A stretch of 32,292 bases of DNA from Bradyrhizobium elkanii WSM2783 (GCF_000472865.1 NZ_AXAP01000092.1:286-32577); one strand, 5' to 3'. Counted from the first letter of the stretch, positions 1 to 8,456 are shown. Program-made: numbers and translations. Notes: generated by a model not told the origin, from the sequence alone.

Positions 1-728
1 ACGTCTCCAGTGCCGATCGCGGCCACCATTGCGCTCGAGATGATCGGGCCGATGCCAGGCACCGTCATCAGTCGCTGGCAGGCCTGATCTTGCCGGGCTA
101 GGGTTTCGATCTCGCTAGATAGACCCTCGATACGCTCATCCAGCCGGCGCCAATCTTCCGCCAGACCCTCGATGATGCGCAACATGCGAGGCGAGAGCAC
201 ATCGGTGCGAGTTGCCAGGATACCCGGCAACTCGAACCGCAGGGAATGCAGGCCTTGCCGCACGGCGATGCCCCGCTCCAGCAGGAACGCACGGATCTGA
301 TTGATGGCGCCGGTACGCTGACCGACCAATCGATCGCGGACGCGGTGCAGCGCCTGAAGGTCGAGCTGATCGGCGGTCTTGGTCGCGACGAACTTCATGG
401 TCGGGCGCTGGACAGCCTCGGCGATGGCTTCCGCATCTCGGAAGTCATTCTTCTGCCCCTTCGAATAGGGGCGCACGTATTTCGCCGGCATCAGGCGGGC
501 GTCGTGGCCAAGCATTTGGAGCTTGCGGCTGAGATGATGCGCGCCGACGCAGGCTTCCATACCGATCCGGCACGGCGGCAGATTGGCGAGCCGCGTTTCC
601 ACCTGGCCGCGTGACCACTTCTGCCGCAGCAGGATGGCACCACGGTGATCATGACCCACAATGTGGAACGAATTCTTGCCTATATCGACGCCGATCACGG
701 CGATCGCTGCGTTGAGTTTCTGAGACAT
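1..728 (-). CDS. IS110 family transposase, N-terminal part (cut by window edge)
   Basis: Reading the minus strand from the ATG at 726-728 gives an open frame of 242 codons that runs off the left edge without a stop. The protein starts MSQKLNAAIAVIGVDIGKNS and has the RuvC-like DEDD pattern of IS110 transposases: D15 in GVDIG, E58 in GMEAC, D95 and D98 in KNDFRDAE. It ends in the helix-hairpin-helix start of the Transposase_20 domain (LMTVPGIGPIISSAMVAAIG). IS110 enzymes excise and insert their element through a circular intermediate and, in related elements, use a guide RNA made from the element's end. The + strand frames across this region are shadows. About 160 bp separate it from the next gene, and part of that should be the end of the element. 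The family call is firm; completeness cannot be judged from this window. Confidence 0.93.
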   Translation of the reverse strand, partial: MSQKLNAAIAVIGVDIGKNSFHIVGHDHRGAILLRQKWSRGQVETRLANLPPCRIGMEACVGAHHLSRKLQMLGHDARLMPAKYVRPYSKGQKNDFRDAEAIAEAVQRPTMKFVATKTADQLDLQALHRVRDRLVGQRTGAINQIRAFLLERGIAVRQGLHSLRFELPGILATRTDVLSPRMLRIIEGLAEDWRRLDERIEGLSSEIETLARQDQACQRLMTVPGIGPIISSAMVAAIGTGD

Positions 729-888
729 GGCGTGCTCCTTGTCTTGAGCGCCCCTTGCCAGCTTCTCGTGCTGGCAGGGCCGGAGCACGGCCGGACCATC
801 CCATTAGCTGACTTCGTTTTCAGTACAGGTGGCAAAATAGCAAAACGTGCGATACTCTAGCTTATCGCTTTGCAGTGGTGGGGGCCGC
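729..888. mobile_element. Probable end of the IS110 element and junction with the serine hydrolase gene
   Basis: This stretch lies just upstream of the IS110 start codon. It contains a short inverted repeat (GCCAG-CTTCTCGTG-CTGGC, about 758-776) followed by a GC-rich piece and then visibly AT-richer DNA. IS110-family elements lack long terminal inverted repeats, so the exact end cannot be fixed by eye. In the IS110 relatives studied, the non-coding end next to the transposase start encodes the bridge RNA. That is family knowledge; the RNA is not shown here. Confidence 0.4.
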
Positions 889-2034
889 ATGTTCGTTTCA
901 CGCAGAAGGTTGCTTCAGGGTTCTTTGCTTTGCGCTGTAGGACTAGTCGAGAGATCATCGCCGGCTCTTCCTCAAGAACTCGCCTCACCACCGACCTCGG
1001 CTGAGCGCAATAGATTGGCTCGGTTGGCGGCTAATTTTATGGACACTTATGATGTTCCAGGTCTTTCAGTTGCGATCTCAATCAAGGGAAAACCTGTCTT
1101 TGTCGAAGCGTTCGGTGTTGCCGATCGAGAAACCGGGGAAGCATTAACGCCGCAACACCGATTTAGAATTGCAAGTGTAGCTAAGCCGATTACGTCGACC
1201 GGGATTTTCACACTGATCGAAGCGGGAAAGCTAAAGCTTGATAGTCACATTTTTGGACCAGATTCTATTCTCGGAGATGATTATCCGACCCCGCCTAATC
1301 GCTCCATTATCGAGCAAATTACAATTGAGCATCTGCTGACTCACACTACCGGCGGTTGGGGAAACAACGTTAGCGATCCGATGTTCTTGAATAAGGAAAT
1401 GAATCATCGGGAACTCATAGCTTGGACTTTAAAACACATCACTCTAAATGATCCTGTAGGAAAGTCCTTTGCATACTCTAATTTCGGCTATTGCATCCTT
1501 GGACGCGTGATTGAAAAGCTTACTGGTCAGACGTACGAGCGGTACATCAAAGACAATCTTCTAAAGCGATGCGGCATAATTGACATGCAGATCGCCGGAA
1601 ATACGTTGGAGGATCGAGCGGCCAATGAGGTCAAATACTATAATCAGACTCCGGGCGATCCGTATGGAATGAACGTCACCCGGATGGATTCTCACGGCGG
1701 TTGGATCGCGACACCAAGCGATTTGACGGCGTTCTTCGTCCATATCAACGGATTCAAAGATGCCGACCAGCTGCTTAACGACAGCACCATCCGTACAATG
1801 ACCATCGCTTCCGCTGCAAATCCTAACTATGCCAAAGGTTTCTTTGTTAATGCGCGAAACAATTGGTGGCATCCTGGTCTATTGGATGGAACTCAAACCA
1901 TCGCTGTACGAACGCATAGCGGTTTCTGCTGGGCGGCGTTTACTAACACTCGATCGAAATTTCGGGATATGGGCTCCGCTCTTGATCAGCTTGTGTGGCA
2001 CATGGTGCTTTCTGTGGCTGATTGGCATCCATGA
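889..2034 (+). CDS. Tat-exported serine hydrolase of the beta-lactamase/DD-peptidase (class C-like) family
   Basis: The 381-residue protein carries the three signatures of penicillin-recognising serine hydrolases: the nucleophile motif SVAK (S96-K99), the YSN triad (Y196-N198) and HSG (H343-G345) in place of KTG. The HSG form is usual in esterase/DD-peptidase-like class C relatives, not in true KTG beta-lactamases, so an esterase or D-aminopeptidase role is more likely than drug hydrolysis. The N-terminus SRRRLLQGSLLCAVGL looks like a twin-arginine signal, so the enzyme probably acts in the periplasm. I chose the ATG at 889 because it starts directly at the signal peptide; a GTG at 847 is in frame but adds an unconvincing leader. 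The gene is visibly poorer in GC than its neighbours (many AAT, TAT, AAA and TTA-type codons) and lies beside IS110, which suggests recent acquisition. The substrate cannot be read from the sequence. Confidence 0.88.
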   Translation: MFVSRRRLLQGSLLCAVGLVERSSPALPQELASPPTSAERNRLARLAANFMDTYDVPGLSVAISIKGKPVFVEAFGVADRETGEALTPQHRFRIASVAKPITSTGIFTLIEAGKLKLDSHIFGPDSILGDDYPTPPNRSIIEQITIEHLLTHTTGGWGNNVSDPMFLNKEMNHRELIAWTLKHITLNDPVGKSFAYSNFGYCILGRVIEKLTGQTYERYIKDNLLKRCGIIDMQIAGNTLEDRAANEVKYYNQTPGDPYGMNVTRMDSHGGWIATPSDLTAFFVHINGFKDADQLLNDSTIRTMTIASAANPNYAKGFFVNARNNWWHPGLLDGTQTIAVRTHSGFCWAAFTNTRSKFRDMGSALDQLVWHMVLSVADWHP

Positions 2035-2362
2035 GGATTGTGCCTAAGCGATCTTCCGTCTTCCCCGGTGGTGCGGCTTTTATCTCAGACTGCGATGTAC
2101 CTTGCTGGCCCCAAACAGAACAACGCTTAAACCGTTATCATGTCGGCTGTCAGTGGCGGACCGGACGCCGGTCAGTGCTCGCCTCCACCGCCGCCTGTGA
2201 CCCACAAGAGACATCGATTGCTTGAAGTGCTACGTACCAGCCGAGAATACGGGAGCCAGTTGCTTCTGCGGTCACCGATAGCTGCCGATGCTTTGAGCCT
2301 GTTGCCGTTTCTCGACGCCGGGGTTGACAGTCGCGCCTATGACAAGGCGCAGCATCGGCAGA
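2035..2362. other. Intergenic stretch, no convincing gene
   Basis: Short frames occur on both strands, but none has a ribosome binding site, a signal peptide or a recognisable motif. A TTGACA at 2324-2329 lacks a good -10 at the right distance. The stretch ends in the double hairpin annotated next. Confidence 0.4.
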
Positions 2363-2420
2363 GGCTTTGCGCACGCAAAGCCCACTACCCGGAGGCTTTC
2401 CGCCTCCGGGCTTTTTTATT
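2363..2420 (+). terminator. Double hairpin with U-tract: strong intrinsic terminator, possibly the 3' end of a small RNA
   Basis: Two hairpins follow one another. The first pairs GGCTTTGCG (2363-2371) with CGCAAAGCC (2374-2382). The second pairs CCCGGAGGC (2388-2396) with GCCTCCGGG (2402-2410), with loop TTTCC, and is followed directly by CTTTTTTATT. The U-tract is only on the + strand, so the terminator serves + strand transcription: either readthrough from the serine hydrolase gene, which ends 330 bp upstream, or an independent small RNA. It does not serve the minus-strand gene at 2461-2934. Confidence 0.8.
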
Positions 2421-2460
2421 CTTGGCGATCGCTAGTTTCGGTGTTCGACGAGACTTGGCG

Positions 2461-2934
2461 CTATTGCGTCTTTACGGTCCCGTTCGCGTTGAAGTCGTTC
2501 TTCCGATCATACCCGGAGTCGTGCAGATTTTTCATATACTGCGCATGGTCCTTGCTGCTCACACCGCCCGGAGCCATGGCGTAGGAATTAGCGGGGTAAT
2601 AGCCGTAGGAATTAGCCGGCCGGAATGGTGCCGTTGCAATCGCGCCTGCGGTATTGACTGCGCCAGCGGCGATGGCTCCGGCCGTTCCAATCGCCGCGCC
2701 GGCTGCATCGGCCGGCCAGAAGCCTGAACGCGCATAACCCGGGCCATAATAGCCGTTGTTGTAAGCGTTGTAAGCGCGGTTGTTCATGGCTTCGCGTTGG
2801 GCGGCCCTGGTCGCGCCGTAGGCGGAACCATAGTGAGGCCGGTGGTTATTCCGGTAGCTTTGATGAGTCCATGCCGAAGCGGCAGAAGTGGAGACTGTGA
2901 GGATAGCAAGACCAACAAGAATGCTTTTCTTCAT
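2461..2934 (-). CDS. Small secreted protein rich in Gly, Ala, Tyr and Asn; function unknown
   Basis: The 157-residue protein begins with a clear Sec signal peptide (MKKSILVGLAILTVSTSAASA) with an A-S-A cleavage site. A Tyr/Asn-rich stretch follows (about residues 25-65), then a small Ala/Gly segment (about 75-105) that resembles a glycine-zipper-like membrane insertion, then a charged tail containing KNLHDSGYDRKNDFN. I do not recognise a catalytic family; such proteins are common in Bradyrhizobium. The start ATG at 2932-2934 has GAGGAG upstream on the minus strand. Long + strand frames over the same stretch are shadows. An EcfG-like promoter about 35-60 bp upstream suggests induction by general stress. 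Confidence 0.78.
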   Translation of the reverse strand: MKKSILVGLAILTVSTSAASAWTHQSYRNNHRPHYGSAYGATRAAQREAMNNRAYNAYNNGYYGPGYARSGFWPADAAGAAIGTAGAIAAGAVNTAGAIATAPFRPANSYGYYPANSYAMAPGGVSSKDHAQYMKNLHDSGYDRKNDFNANGTVKTQ

Positions 2935-2970
2935 GCTCAGCTCCTCTGAAGCGACGCATCATTCGCGCTA

Positions 2971-2995
2971 AACCGCCTCAGATAGATTCCGTTCC
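2971..2995 (-). promoter_or_regulatory. Possible EcfG (general stress) promoter for the 2461-2934 gene
   Basis: On the minus strand GGAAC (2991-2995) is followed after 17 bases by GTT (2971-2973). EcfG promoters of Rhizobiales have GGAAC-N16/17-cGTT. The -10-like element lies about 37 bp from the start codon. The -35 part is perfect; the C before GTT is a G here (spacer 16 reads GGTT), so the match is good but not exact. Confidence 0.45.
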
Positions 2996-3001
2996 GACCG
3001 C

Positions 3002-3016
3002 CCTAAAAAGTTTAGG
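3002..3016. promoter_or_regulatory. Palindrome CCTAAA-N3-TTTAGG, possible operator
   Basis: A perfect 6-bp inverted repeat with a 3-bp spacer lies between two divergent genes (2934 minus and 3217 plus), just upstream of the EcfG-like promoter. The geometry fits a dimeric regulator site, but no regulator can be named. Confidence 0.3.
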
Positions 3017-3216
3017 TCCGGCTTGGTACCTATTTGATTCTCATGCCGGGGTTTTAGGCCCCAAATACTCGGACCCGCCTTGCCCTCAGCAGGATGACGA
3101 TTGAGGCCACCCCAGTGTCGGCCTCCTCAGCGCGTCGCCACGATGTCGCCTACTGGCGCCGTAGCGGTCATTTCAAGGACACGGTACCCTAGACAGGCTG
3201 CCTTCCGTGAGGAATC

Positions 3217-6200
3217 ATGCGGCGCCAAGCGAACTGGGGCGCCATCATGGACGTCGAAGGTTGGCTGCGGAGGCTTGGCCTCGAACAGTATGAGGCGGCA
3301 TTCCGAGAGAATAAGATCGACGACACGGTCCTGCCGAGCTTGACGGCGGAGGATTTAAAGGACCTTGGTGTCGCATTCGTCGGGCATCGCCGTAAGCTGC
3401 TCGACGCCATCAGTGGCTTGCGCGCTGAAGCGAGCGCACCAACGCCTCTATCCAACGCTCCTCTGAGAACCGACAAAGTCCCCACCGACACCGCTGAGCG
3501 CCGCCAAGTCACCGTGATGTTCGCCGATCTTGTCGGTTCGACCGCGCTCTCAGCACGTATGGACCCTGAGGACTTGCGCGAGGTCATTTCGGTCTATCAG
3601 ACGCGTGTCGCCGATACTGTGTGCCGTTTCGGGGGCTTCGTCGCCAAATACATGGGCGATGGCGTTCTCATCTATTTCGGTTATCCGGCAGCCCATGAGG
3701 ATGACGCCGAGCGTGCAGTTCGGGCCGGCGTCGCGCTGATCGATGCGGTTGGTACCCTCCCGACCCCTGAGCCGCTGCAGGTGCGGGTTGGGGCTGCCAC
3801 GGGACTGGTTGTCGTCGGCGATTTGGTTGGGTCCGGCGAAGTGCAGGAGCGCGGTATTGTCGGCGAGACGCCCAACCTCGCGGCACGCCTTCAGGCCGTT
3901 GCCGAGCCAAACACGGTCGTCATTGCTGAGAGCACGCGCAGGCTCCTCGGCAATCTCTTTGAGCTACGGGACCTCGGGCCAAAGGACCTTAAGGGAATTG
4001 CAAGGCCGGTGAGAGCTTTCGCAGCGCTGCAGGCAAGTCCTGTCGCGAGCCGCTTCGAAGCGATGCATCCTGGCGGCCTGACTGCACTGGTCGGACGAGA
4101 AGAAGAGCTTGAGCTGCTTTTGCGACGGTGGAATAGAGCGAAAACCGGAAAAGGTCAGGTGGTGTTGCTATCCGGCGAGGCCGGCATCGGCAAATCGCGA
4201 CTCACCGCGGCGCTGCTGGAACGCCTCGCTGGCGAGCCGCACACGCGCATGCGCTACTTCTGCTCTGCGCAGCATACCGACAGCGCGCTTTATCCGATCA
4301 TCGGACAGATGGCGCATGCCGCCGGACTAGCGCGCGACGACAAACCCGCAAGCCGGCTCGACAAGCTCGATGCGGTGCTCGCGCAGACCTCAACGTCGAT
4401 CGTGGATGCCGCACTCTTTGCCGCGATGCTGTCGCTACCAAATGATGGCCGCTATCCCGCGCTCGAGCTGGCTCCGCAGCAGCGTCGTGAGAGAACTCTG
4501 GAGGCTCTCGTTTCACAGCTGGAGGCGCTGACACGCCAAAGTCCGGTGCTGATGATCTTCGAGGATGCTCACTGGGCCGACCCGACGAGCTTGGAAGTGC
4601 TCGGTCGGGTCGTGGACCGAATTCGCACCCTTCGCGTTCTGCTGCTTGTGACGTTCCGGCCGGAATTTGAGCCGTCGTGGTTCGCTCAGCCGTACGTAAC
4701 GGCTCTCATCATTAATCGACTGGCAGAGTGCGAAGCCAGCGCCATGATCGACCACATCGTCGCCAGCAAGCTGCTGCCGGAAAGCATTCGGCAGGACATC
4801 ATCGAGCGCACCGACGGCGTTCCCCTGTTCGTGGAGGAGATGACCAAGGCGGTTCTGGAGGCCGGAGGCGAGGACGCAGAGCAGCGGACCGTTGTCGCAG
4901 CTCCGTTACCGGTCCTCGCGGTGCCCGCGAGCCTGCATGCGTCCCTGATGGCGCGGCTTGACCGGCTCGGTGCCGCCAAGGAGGTTGCCCAGATCGGAGC
5001 GGTTGTTGGGCGGGAGTTCTCATATGAGCTTCTGGCTGCTGTTTCAGGAGACAGAGATGAGGCACTTCAAGGGGCCCTGGAACGGCTTCTCCATTCTGGA
5101 CTGATACTCCGTCGTGGAACAACTTCGCGACCAACTTTCCTGTTTAAGCATGCTCTGGTTCAAGACGCGGCGTACAGTAGCTTGCTACGCAGCAAGCGCT
5201 CAACATTGCATAGCCAAGTTGCTCACGTTTTGGAGCATCAATTTCCCGAACGTGCGGAAGCAGAGCCGGAGCTTGTAGCTCATCACTTCACGGAAGCCGG
5301 ACAAGTAGAGCCCGGCATTTCGTACTGGTTGAAAGCCGGCCGACGTGCCGCGGAACGCTCCGCGAACGCTGAGGCATTGCGACACCTCAACCGTGGTTTG
5401 GCTTTGCTGCTAAAATTGCCCGACTCGATTGAGCGGGATCAGAGCGAGCTCGAATTCCAGGTCGCTCTAGGAACGCCTTTGGTAGCCGCGCACGGCTGGG
5501 CCAGCCCAGAGGTGGCGACTGCCCGTGCGAGGGCGGCTGAGTTATGTGAGAAATTGGGCGACCCAGAGCACCTTCTGCCGGTTCTGTTTGGACAGGCCAT
5601 CTATTGCATCAACCGCGGGAAGACCTTGGATGGACTGGGACTGGCCAATCGCTGTTGGTCGGTGGCCAAAAACAGGGGGGATCGGGTTGCGCTACTAGTA
5701 GCGCACCGCGCAATGGGCAGTGCACTGCTCCAGCTCGGAAGATTTGCGGACGCCAAAGCGCATCTTGAGCCGATTCTTCCACTCCATGATCCAGAGCGAG
5801 ATCGCGCCCTGGCTTCCCAGTACGTAGTCGATCCGGGTGTTTCGGGCGGCTCATTTTTTGCCTTGGCGCTTTGGATTTTGGGATACCCAGAGCAAGCATT
5901 AGCAGTTCGTGATGAAGTCTTCAGTTTAGCACCAAGACTGAATCACGCGAACAGCAGTGCATTTGCTTATTTCTTTGCCGGGGCCCAATTGAGCGAGTTG
6001 ATTGGTGACCTTGATAGCCTCAACAATTTCGTCGAAAAGGCCATCGAGCTCTCGCAGCGATATCAACTGCCAACCTGGAACGCGCATGCAACCGTCTTGG
6101 CAAGCTGGGCGCTGGCTCAGAGTGGTCAACTTGAACGGGGAACCATGCTGTGTGGCGAGGGAATAGCCAAGCTGCGGAAGATCGGGACCGAATATCATCT

Positions 6201-6600
6201 CTCGCATTATTATTGCTTACTAGCGGTAATGTACGCAAGGATGGGCAATAGGGAAGCAAGCTTGCGGGCTTTGCGCGACTCAAAAGATCACGTGACAGCG
6301 ACCGAAGAATATTTCTGGGCAGCGGAGCTACATAGAACGGAGGGAGAGATAGGTCTGTCAATAGGTGAGCCTGCGAACATGTGCGAGGAGTGCTTCTTGC
6401 AAGCAATGCACTTGGCCCGTCAGCAACAGGCAAAATCCTTTGAACTCCGAGCTGCCATCAGTCTTGCTCGGCTCTGGAAAAAACGGAATCCGATTCAGGA
6501 TGCTCGCGATCTTCTCGCCCCGCTCTACGGCTGGTTCGCCGAAGGCTTCGACACGTGCGACCTGAAGGACGCGAAGGCGCTGCTTGACGAGCTCCCGTGA
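3217..6600 (+). CDS. SAM domain / class III adenylate cyclase / AAA ATPase / TPR signalling protein
   Basis: The 1127-residue cytoplasmic protein has four parts. Residues about 11-70 are a SAM domain (WLRRLGLEQYEAAFRENKID). Residues about 95-270 are a class III nucleotide cyclase domain with both metal-binding aspartates (D104 in MFADLVGST, D148 in YMGDGV). Residues about 290-560 are an AAA/NACHT-like ATPase with Walker A GEAGIGKS (320-327) and Walker B LMIFED (445-450). The rest is helical TPR-like repeats. This architecture is frequent in Bradyrhizobium, where it is thought to couple an input sensed by the TPR/ATPase part to cAMP production. The start at 3217 has GAGGA close upstream; an in-frame ATG at 3247 (MDVEGWLRR) is an equally plausible start that keeps the whole SAM domain. 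It stands alone, not in an operon. Confidence 0.9.
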   Translation: MRRQANWGAIMDVEGWLRRLGLEQYEAAFRENKIDDTVLPSLTAEDLKDLGVAFVGHRRKLLDAISGLRAEASAPTPLSNAPLRTDKVPTDTAERRQVTVMFADLVGSTALSARMDPEDLREVISVYQTRVADTVCRFGGFVAKYMGDGVLIYFGYPAAHEDDAERAVRAGVALIDAVGTLPTPEPLQVRVGAATGLVVVGDLVGSGEVQERGIVGETPNLAARLQAVAEPNTVVIAESTRRLLGNLFELRDLGPKDLKGIARPVRAFAALQASPVASRFEAMHPGGLTALVGREEELELLLRRWNRAKTGKGQVVLLSGEAGIGKSRLTAALLERLAGEPHTRMRYFCSAQHTDSALYPIIGQMAHAAGLARDDKPASRLDKLDAVLAQTSTSIVDAALFAAMLSLPNDGRYPALELAPQQRRERTLEALVSQLEALTRQSPVLMIFEDAHWADPTSLEVLGRVVDRIRTLRVLLLVTFRPEFEPSWFAQPYVTALIINRLAECEASAMIDHIVASKLLPESIRQDIIERTDGVPLFVEEMTKAVLEAGGEDAEQRTVVAAPLPVLAVPASLHASLMARLDRLGAAKEVAQIGAVVGREFSYELLAAVSGDRDEALQGALERLLHSGLILRRGTTSRPTFLFKHALVQDAAYSSLLRSKRSTLHSQVAHVLEHQFPERAEAEPELVAHHFTEAGQVEPGISYWLKAGRRAAERSANAEALRHLNRGLALLLKLPDSIERDQSELEFQVALGTPLVAAHGWASPEVATARARAAELCEKLGDPEHLLPVLFGQAIYCINRGKTLDGLGLANRCWSVAKNRGDRVALLVAHRAMGSALLQLGRFADAKAHLEPILPLHDPERDRALASQYVVDPGVSGGSFFALALWILGYPEQALAVRDEVFSLAPRLNHANSSAFAYFFAGAQLSELIGDLDSLNNFVEKAIELSQRYQLPTWNAHATVLASWALAQSGQLERGTMLCGEGIAKLRKIGTEYHLSHYYCLLAVMYARMGNREASLRALRDSKDHVTATEEYFWAAELHRTEGEIGLSIGEPANMCEECFLQAMHLARQQQAKSFELRAAISLARLWKKRNPIQDARDLLAPLYGWFAEGFDTCDLKDAKALLDELP

Positions 6601-6825
6601 TGAGACAATCAGTGAGTTCCGCTATTGGGCGTAGAGCGGAAGTCGTCGGTACGCGGCCAAACCGACGCGAATGACCCCTTAGCTGACCTGCAAGGCTCTG
6701 GCGGAAGTCGCTTCTGACCGAAGCGAGGCGGCCGTATCTCTTCAGACAACTCGGGGCCCGAAATGGTATGCTTTTGTCCCGCATTATCGCGCTCAGTGAA
6801 ATGGGAGCGCCAAATGGAGGCTAGA
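6601..6825. other. Intergenic stretch with a 7-bp inverted repeat
   Basis: I see no gene here. TCGCTTC (6708-6714) and GAAGCGA (6720-6726) form a small hairpin without a U-tract. An in-frame ATG at 6763 could extend the next gene, but the extension has no family-like sequence. Confidence 0.3.
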
Positions 6826-7206
6826 ATGGATGATCGCGAGAAGCTGTCTGCCCTGCGTCGTCATTGGGATGCTTCGGACGCGGGCGAGTTCGAGACAGAG
6901 CATGAAATCTATTGCGAAGATGCGGTGCTCGATTATCCGCAATCGGACGAACGCATCCGCGGCCGGCGCAACATCCAGGAAAGCCGGTTCCTGCAGCCAA
7001 ACAAAAAGTGCTTTGCAGTGCGGCGAATCCTCGGGGGCGGCGACCTCTGGGTTACCGAGTTCGTCCTGACTTATGACGGCATACCGTCTTACTCCGTCAG
7101 TATCATGGAGTTCCGCAACGGGCGTGTAGCTCACGAAACTCAATATTTCGGAGACCGATTCACTCCGTCGCCCTCGCGTACCCATCTTGTTGAGGCTCTG
7201 ACCTGA
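6826..7206 (+). CDS. NTF2-like / SnoaL-type small protein
   Basis: The 126-residue product has the cone-fold pattern of NTF2-like proteins: an N-terminal helix (LSALRRHWDASDAGEFETEH), then YCEDAVLDYPQSDERIRG, then strands ending in YSVSIMEFRNGRVAHETQYF. Members range from small-molecule isomerases to ligand-binding proteins, so no reaction can be assigned. I chose the ATG at 6826 because GGAGG lies 5 bases upstream; ATGs at 6814 and 6763 are in frame but worse. It stands alone. Confidence 0.8.
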   Translation: MDDREKLSALRRHWDASDAGEFETEHEIYCEDAVLDYPQSDERIRGRRNIQESRFLQPNKKCFAVRRILGGGDLWVTEFVLTYDGIPSYSVSIMEFRNGRVAHETQYFGDRFTPSPSRTHLVEALT

Positions 7207-7736
7207 TCGCCTGCGTTGCACACCCCATGTTGTTCGGGACGTCAGCTTGCGGTCGATGTTGTTGCGAAAGTCGGCTGTACCGACGGATGTCTTTCAGCCA
7301 TTCGGCAAGGCCGACCGGCTTTGATCCGCCGACCCCGACGCTCTCAACGCAACTCCTACGCTACGCAATGCACGTGGCATGAGCGGGCGGTGGTCGCGCA
7401 ACGAACGACGCGAGGCGCCTCAGATTTTGAGCGATGGCAGCCAGAACAAACTCGTCCTGGGCGCAATCCGCCAGCTCGCGGTGGCGTCTTGGAGGAAAGC
7501 GGCTTGGGCCGCTTCGCGAAGGATAGCAATGGAGCGGGGTCATTGCATCTGCGAATCGGGTTCCGGATTCACCATCAGCGAGTCAGCCTGCGTCTCCATC
7601 AGCTTGAGCGCGAGAGCAAAGTCCGCACTTACGCGCTCCGCATTGCTGCAAAATGCGACGGTGCACCTCTCGCCAGTGCGCTGTTCATAGTTCGGGTATA
7701 ACGGTTGCTTTTAGTCCTCCACGGGCACCTCCTGAT
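7207..7736. other. Gene-poor stretch with a transposase relic
   Basis: Apart from the IS1182-type remnant near 7361-7543, I find no credible gene. Frames on both strands are broken and have no ribosome binding sites. It separates the NTF2-like gene from the end of the convergent superoxide dismutase gene. Confidence 0.4.
7361..7543 (-). pseudogene. C-terminal remnant of an IS1182-type (DDE) transposase
   Basis: The minus strand reads AQDEFVLAAIAQNLRRLA, matching the conserved C-terminal end of IS1182-type transposases (usually ...GLSGARDEFLLAATAQNLRKLA). Only the last few dozen residues are recognisable. The sequence before them no longer encodes the catalytic domain, so this is a dead scar. 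A second relic with the same ending lies at about 28180-28520. Confidence 0.65.
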
Positions 7737-8456
7737 CTACGCCTCTCGGCTATATTGCTCGTAAAGCTTTATGGCGTTGTCCCAGCGAATCGCCTCCATG
7801 TAGATGTCGACATAACGCGCAGCTGCCGCGCCGTAGTCCATGTGGTAGGCGTGCTCGTACATATCGAGCACCAAGACCGGACGACCACCGGCAAGCGTTG
7901 TCGTATGGTCAGCGGCCCACTGGTTCACGAGGCGTTTGTCCCGGGGCGAATATGAAAGGATGACCCAGCCCGAGCCGCCGCCTTCCGCCTTGCCCACCGC
8001 AGCGAATTCGGCACGCCAGCGTTCGATGCTGCCAAAATCGCGCGCGATAGCGTCTGCGAGCGCGCCGCTCGGCTTCGAGGCGCCACCGAGCCCGTCGAAA
8101 TAGATCTCGTGCAGGATCATGGAATTTGAGGCGATCAATTCCTCGCGCTTCAGCCCGTTGATTACGAAGTTTGCCGCCTTGGCAAAGTCAAGTTCAGCCA
8201 GCTGCGTGCCGATTGCGTTGAGGCGCTTCACTGCACCTACGTAGTTGTTTTCGTAATGGCTGACGAGAACCTTTTCCGAGATGCCGGTGATAGATTTCGG
8301 ATCGAATGGCATCGGCTTCGCTTGATAAGGCGTCGCCTTGCCTCCAGTCTGCTGGTTGCCTTGAGCTAGTGCTTGCGTACCTGCAAGCACAGCGGTCGAT
8401 GCGGCGGCCGCCCCCATGCCCGCGACGAAATTTCGACGTTCGGTATTCAAGGTCAT
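7737..8456 (-). CDS. Fe/Mn superoxide dismutase family protein with a Tat signal
   Basis: The 239-residue protein starts MTLNTERRNFVAGMGAAAAS, a twin-arginine signal followed by ALAQG, so it is probably exported to the periplasm. The SOD fold is clear and all four metal ligands are present: H67 (VSHYENNY), H116 (MILHEIYF), D198 and H202 (LDMYEHAYHMDYG). Two usual features differ: the D-x-W-E-H motif has Tyr instead of Trp (DMYEH), and the second ligand region is HEIYFDGLGG. It therefore belongs to a divergent branch, and dismutase activity is likely but not certain. I chose the ATG at 8456 because GGAGA lies 8 bases upstream; the longer frame has no sensible start. It lies 96 bp downstream of the membrane-fusion protein gene on the same strand. 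Confidence 0.88.
   Translation of the reverse strand: MTLNTERRNFVAGMGAAAASTAVLAGTQALAQGNQQTGGKATPYQAKPMPFDPKSITGISEKVLVSHYENNYVGAVKRLNAIGTQLAELDFAKAANFVINGLKREELIASNSMILHEIYFDGLGGASKPSGALADAIARDFGSIERWRAEFAAVGKAEGGGSGWVILSYSPRDKRLVNQWAADHTTTLAGGRPVLVLDMYEHAYHMDYGAAAARYVDIYMEAIRWDNAIKLYEQYSREA

Noticed and set aside
2324..2352. TTGACA as a promoter for a small RNA
   Set aside because: No acceptable -10 at 16-18 bp; the terminator is real but this promoter is not supported.
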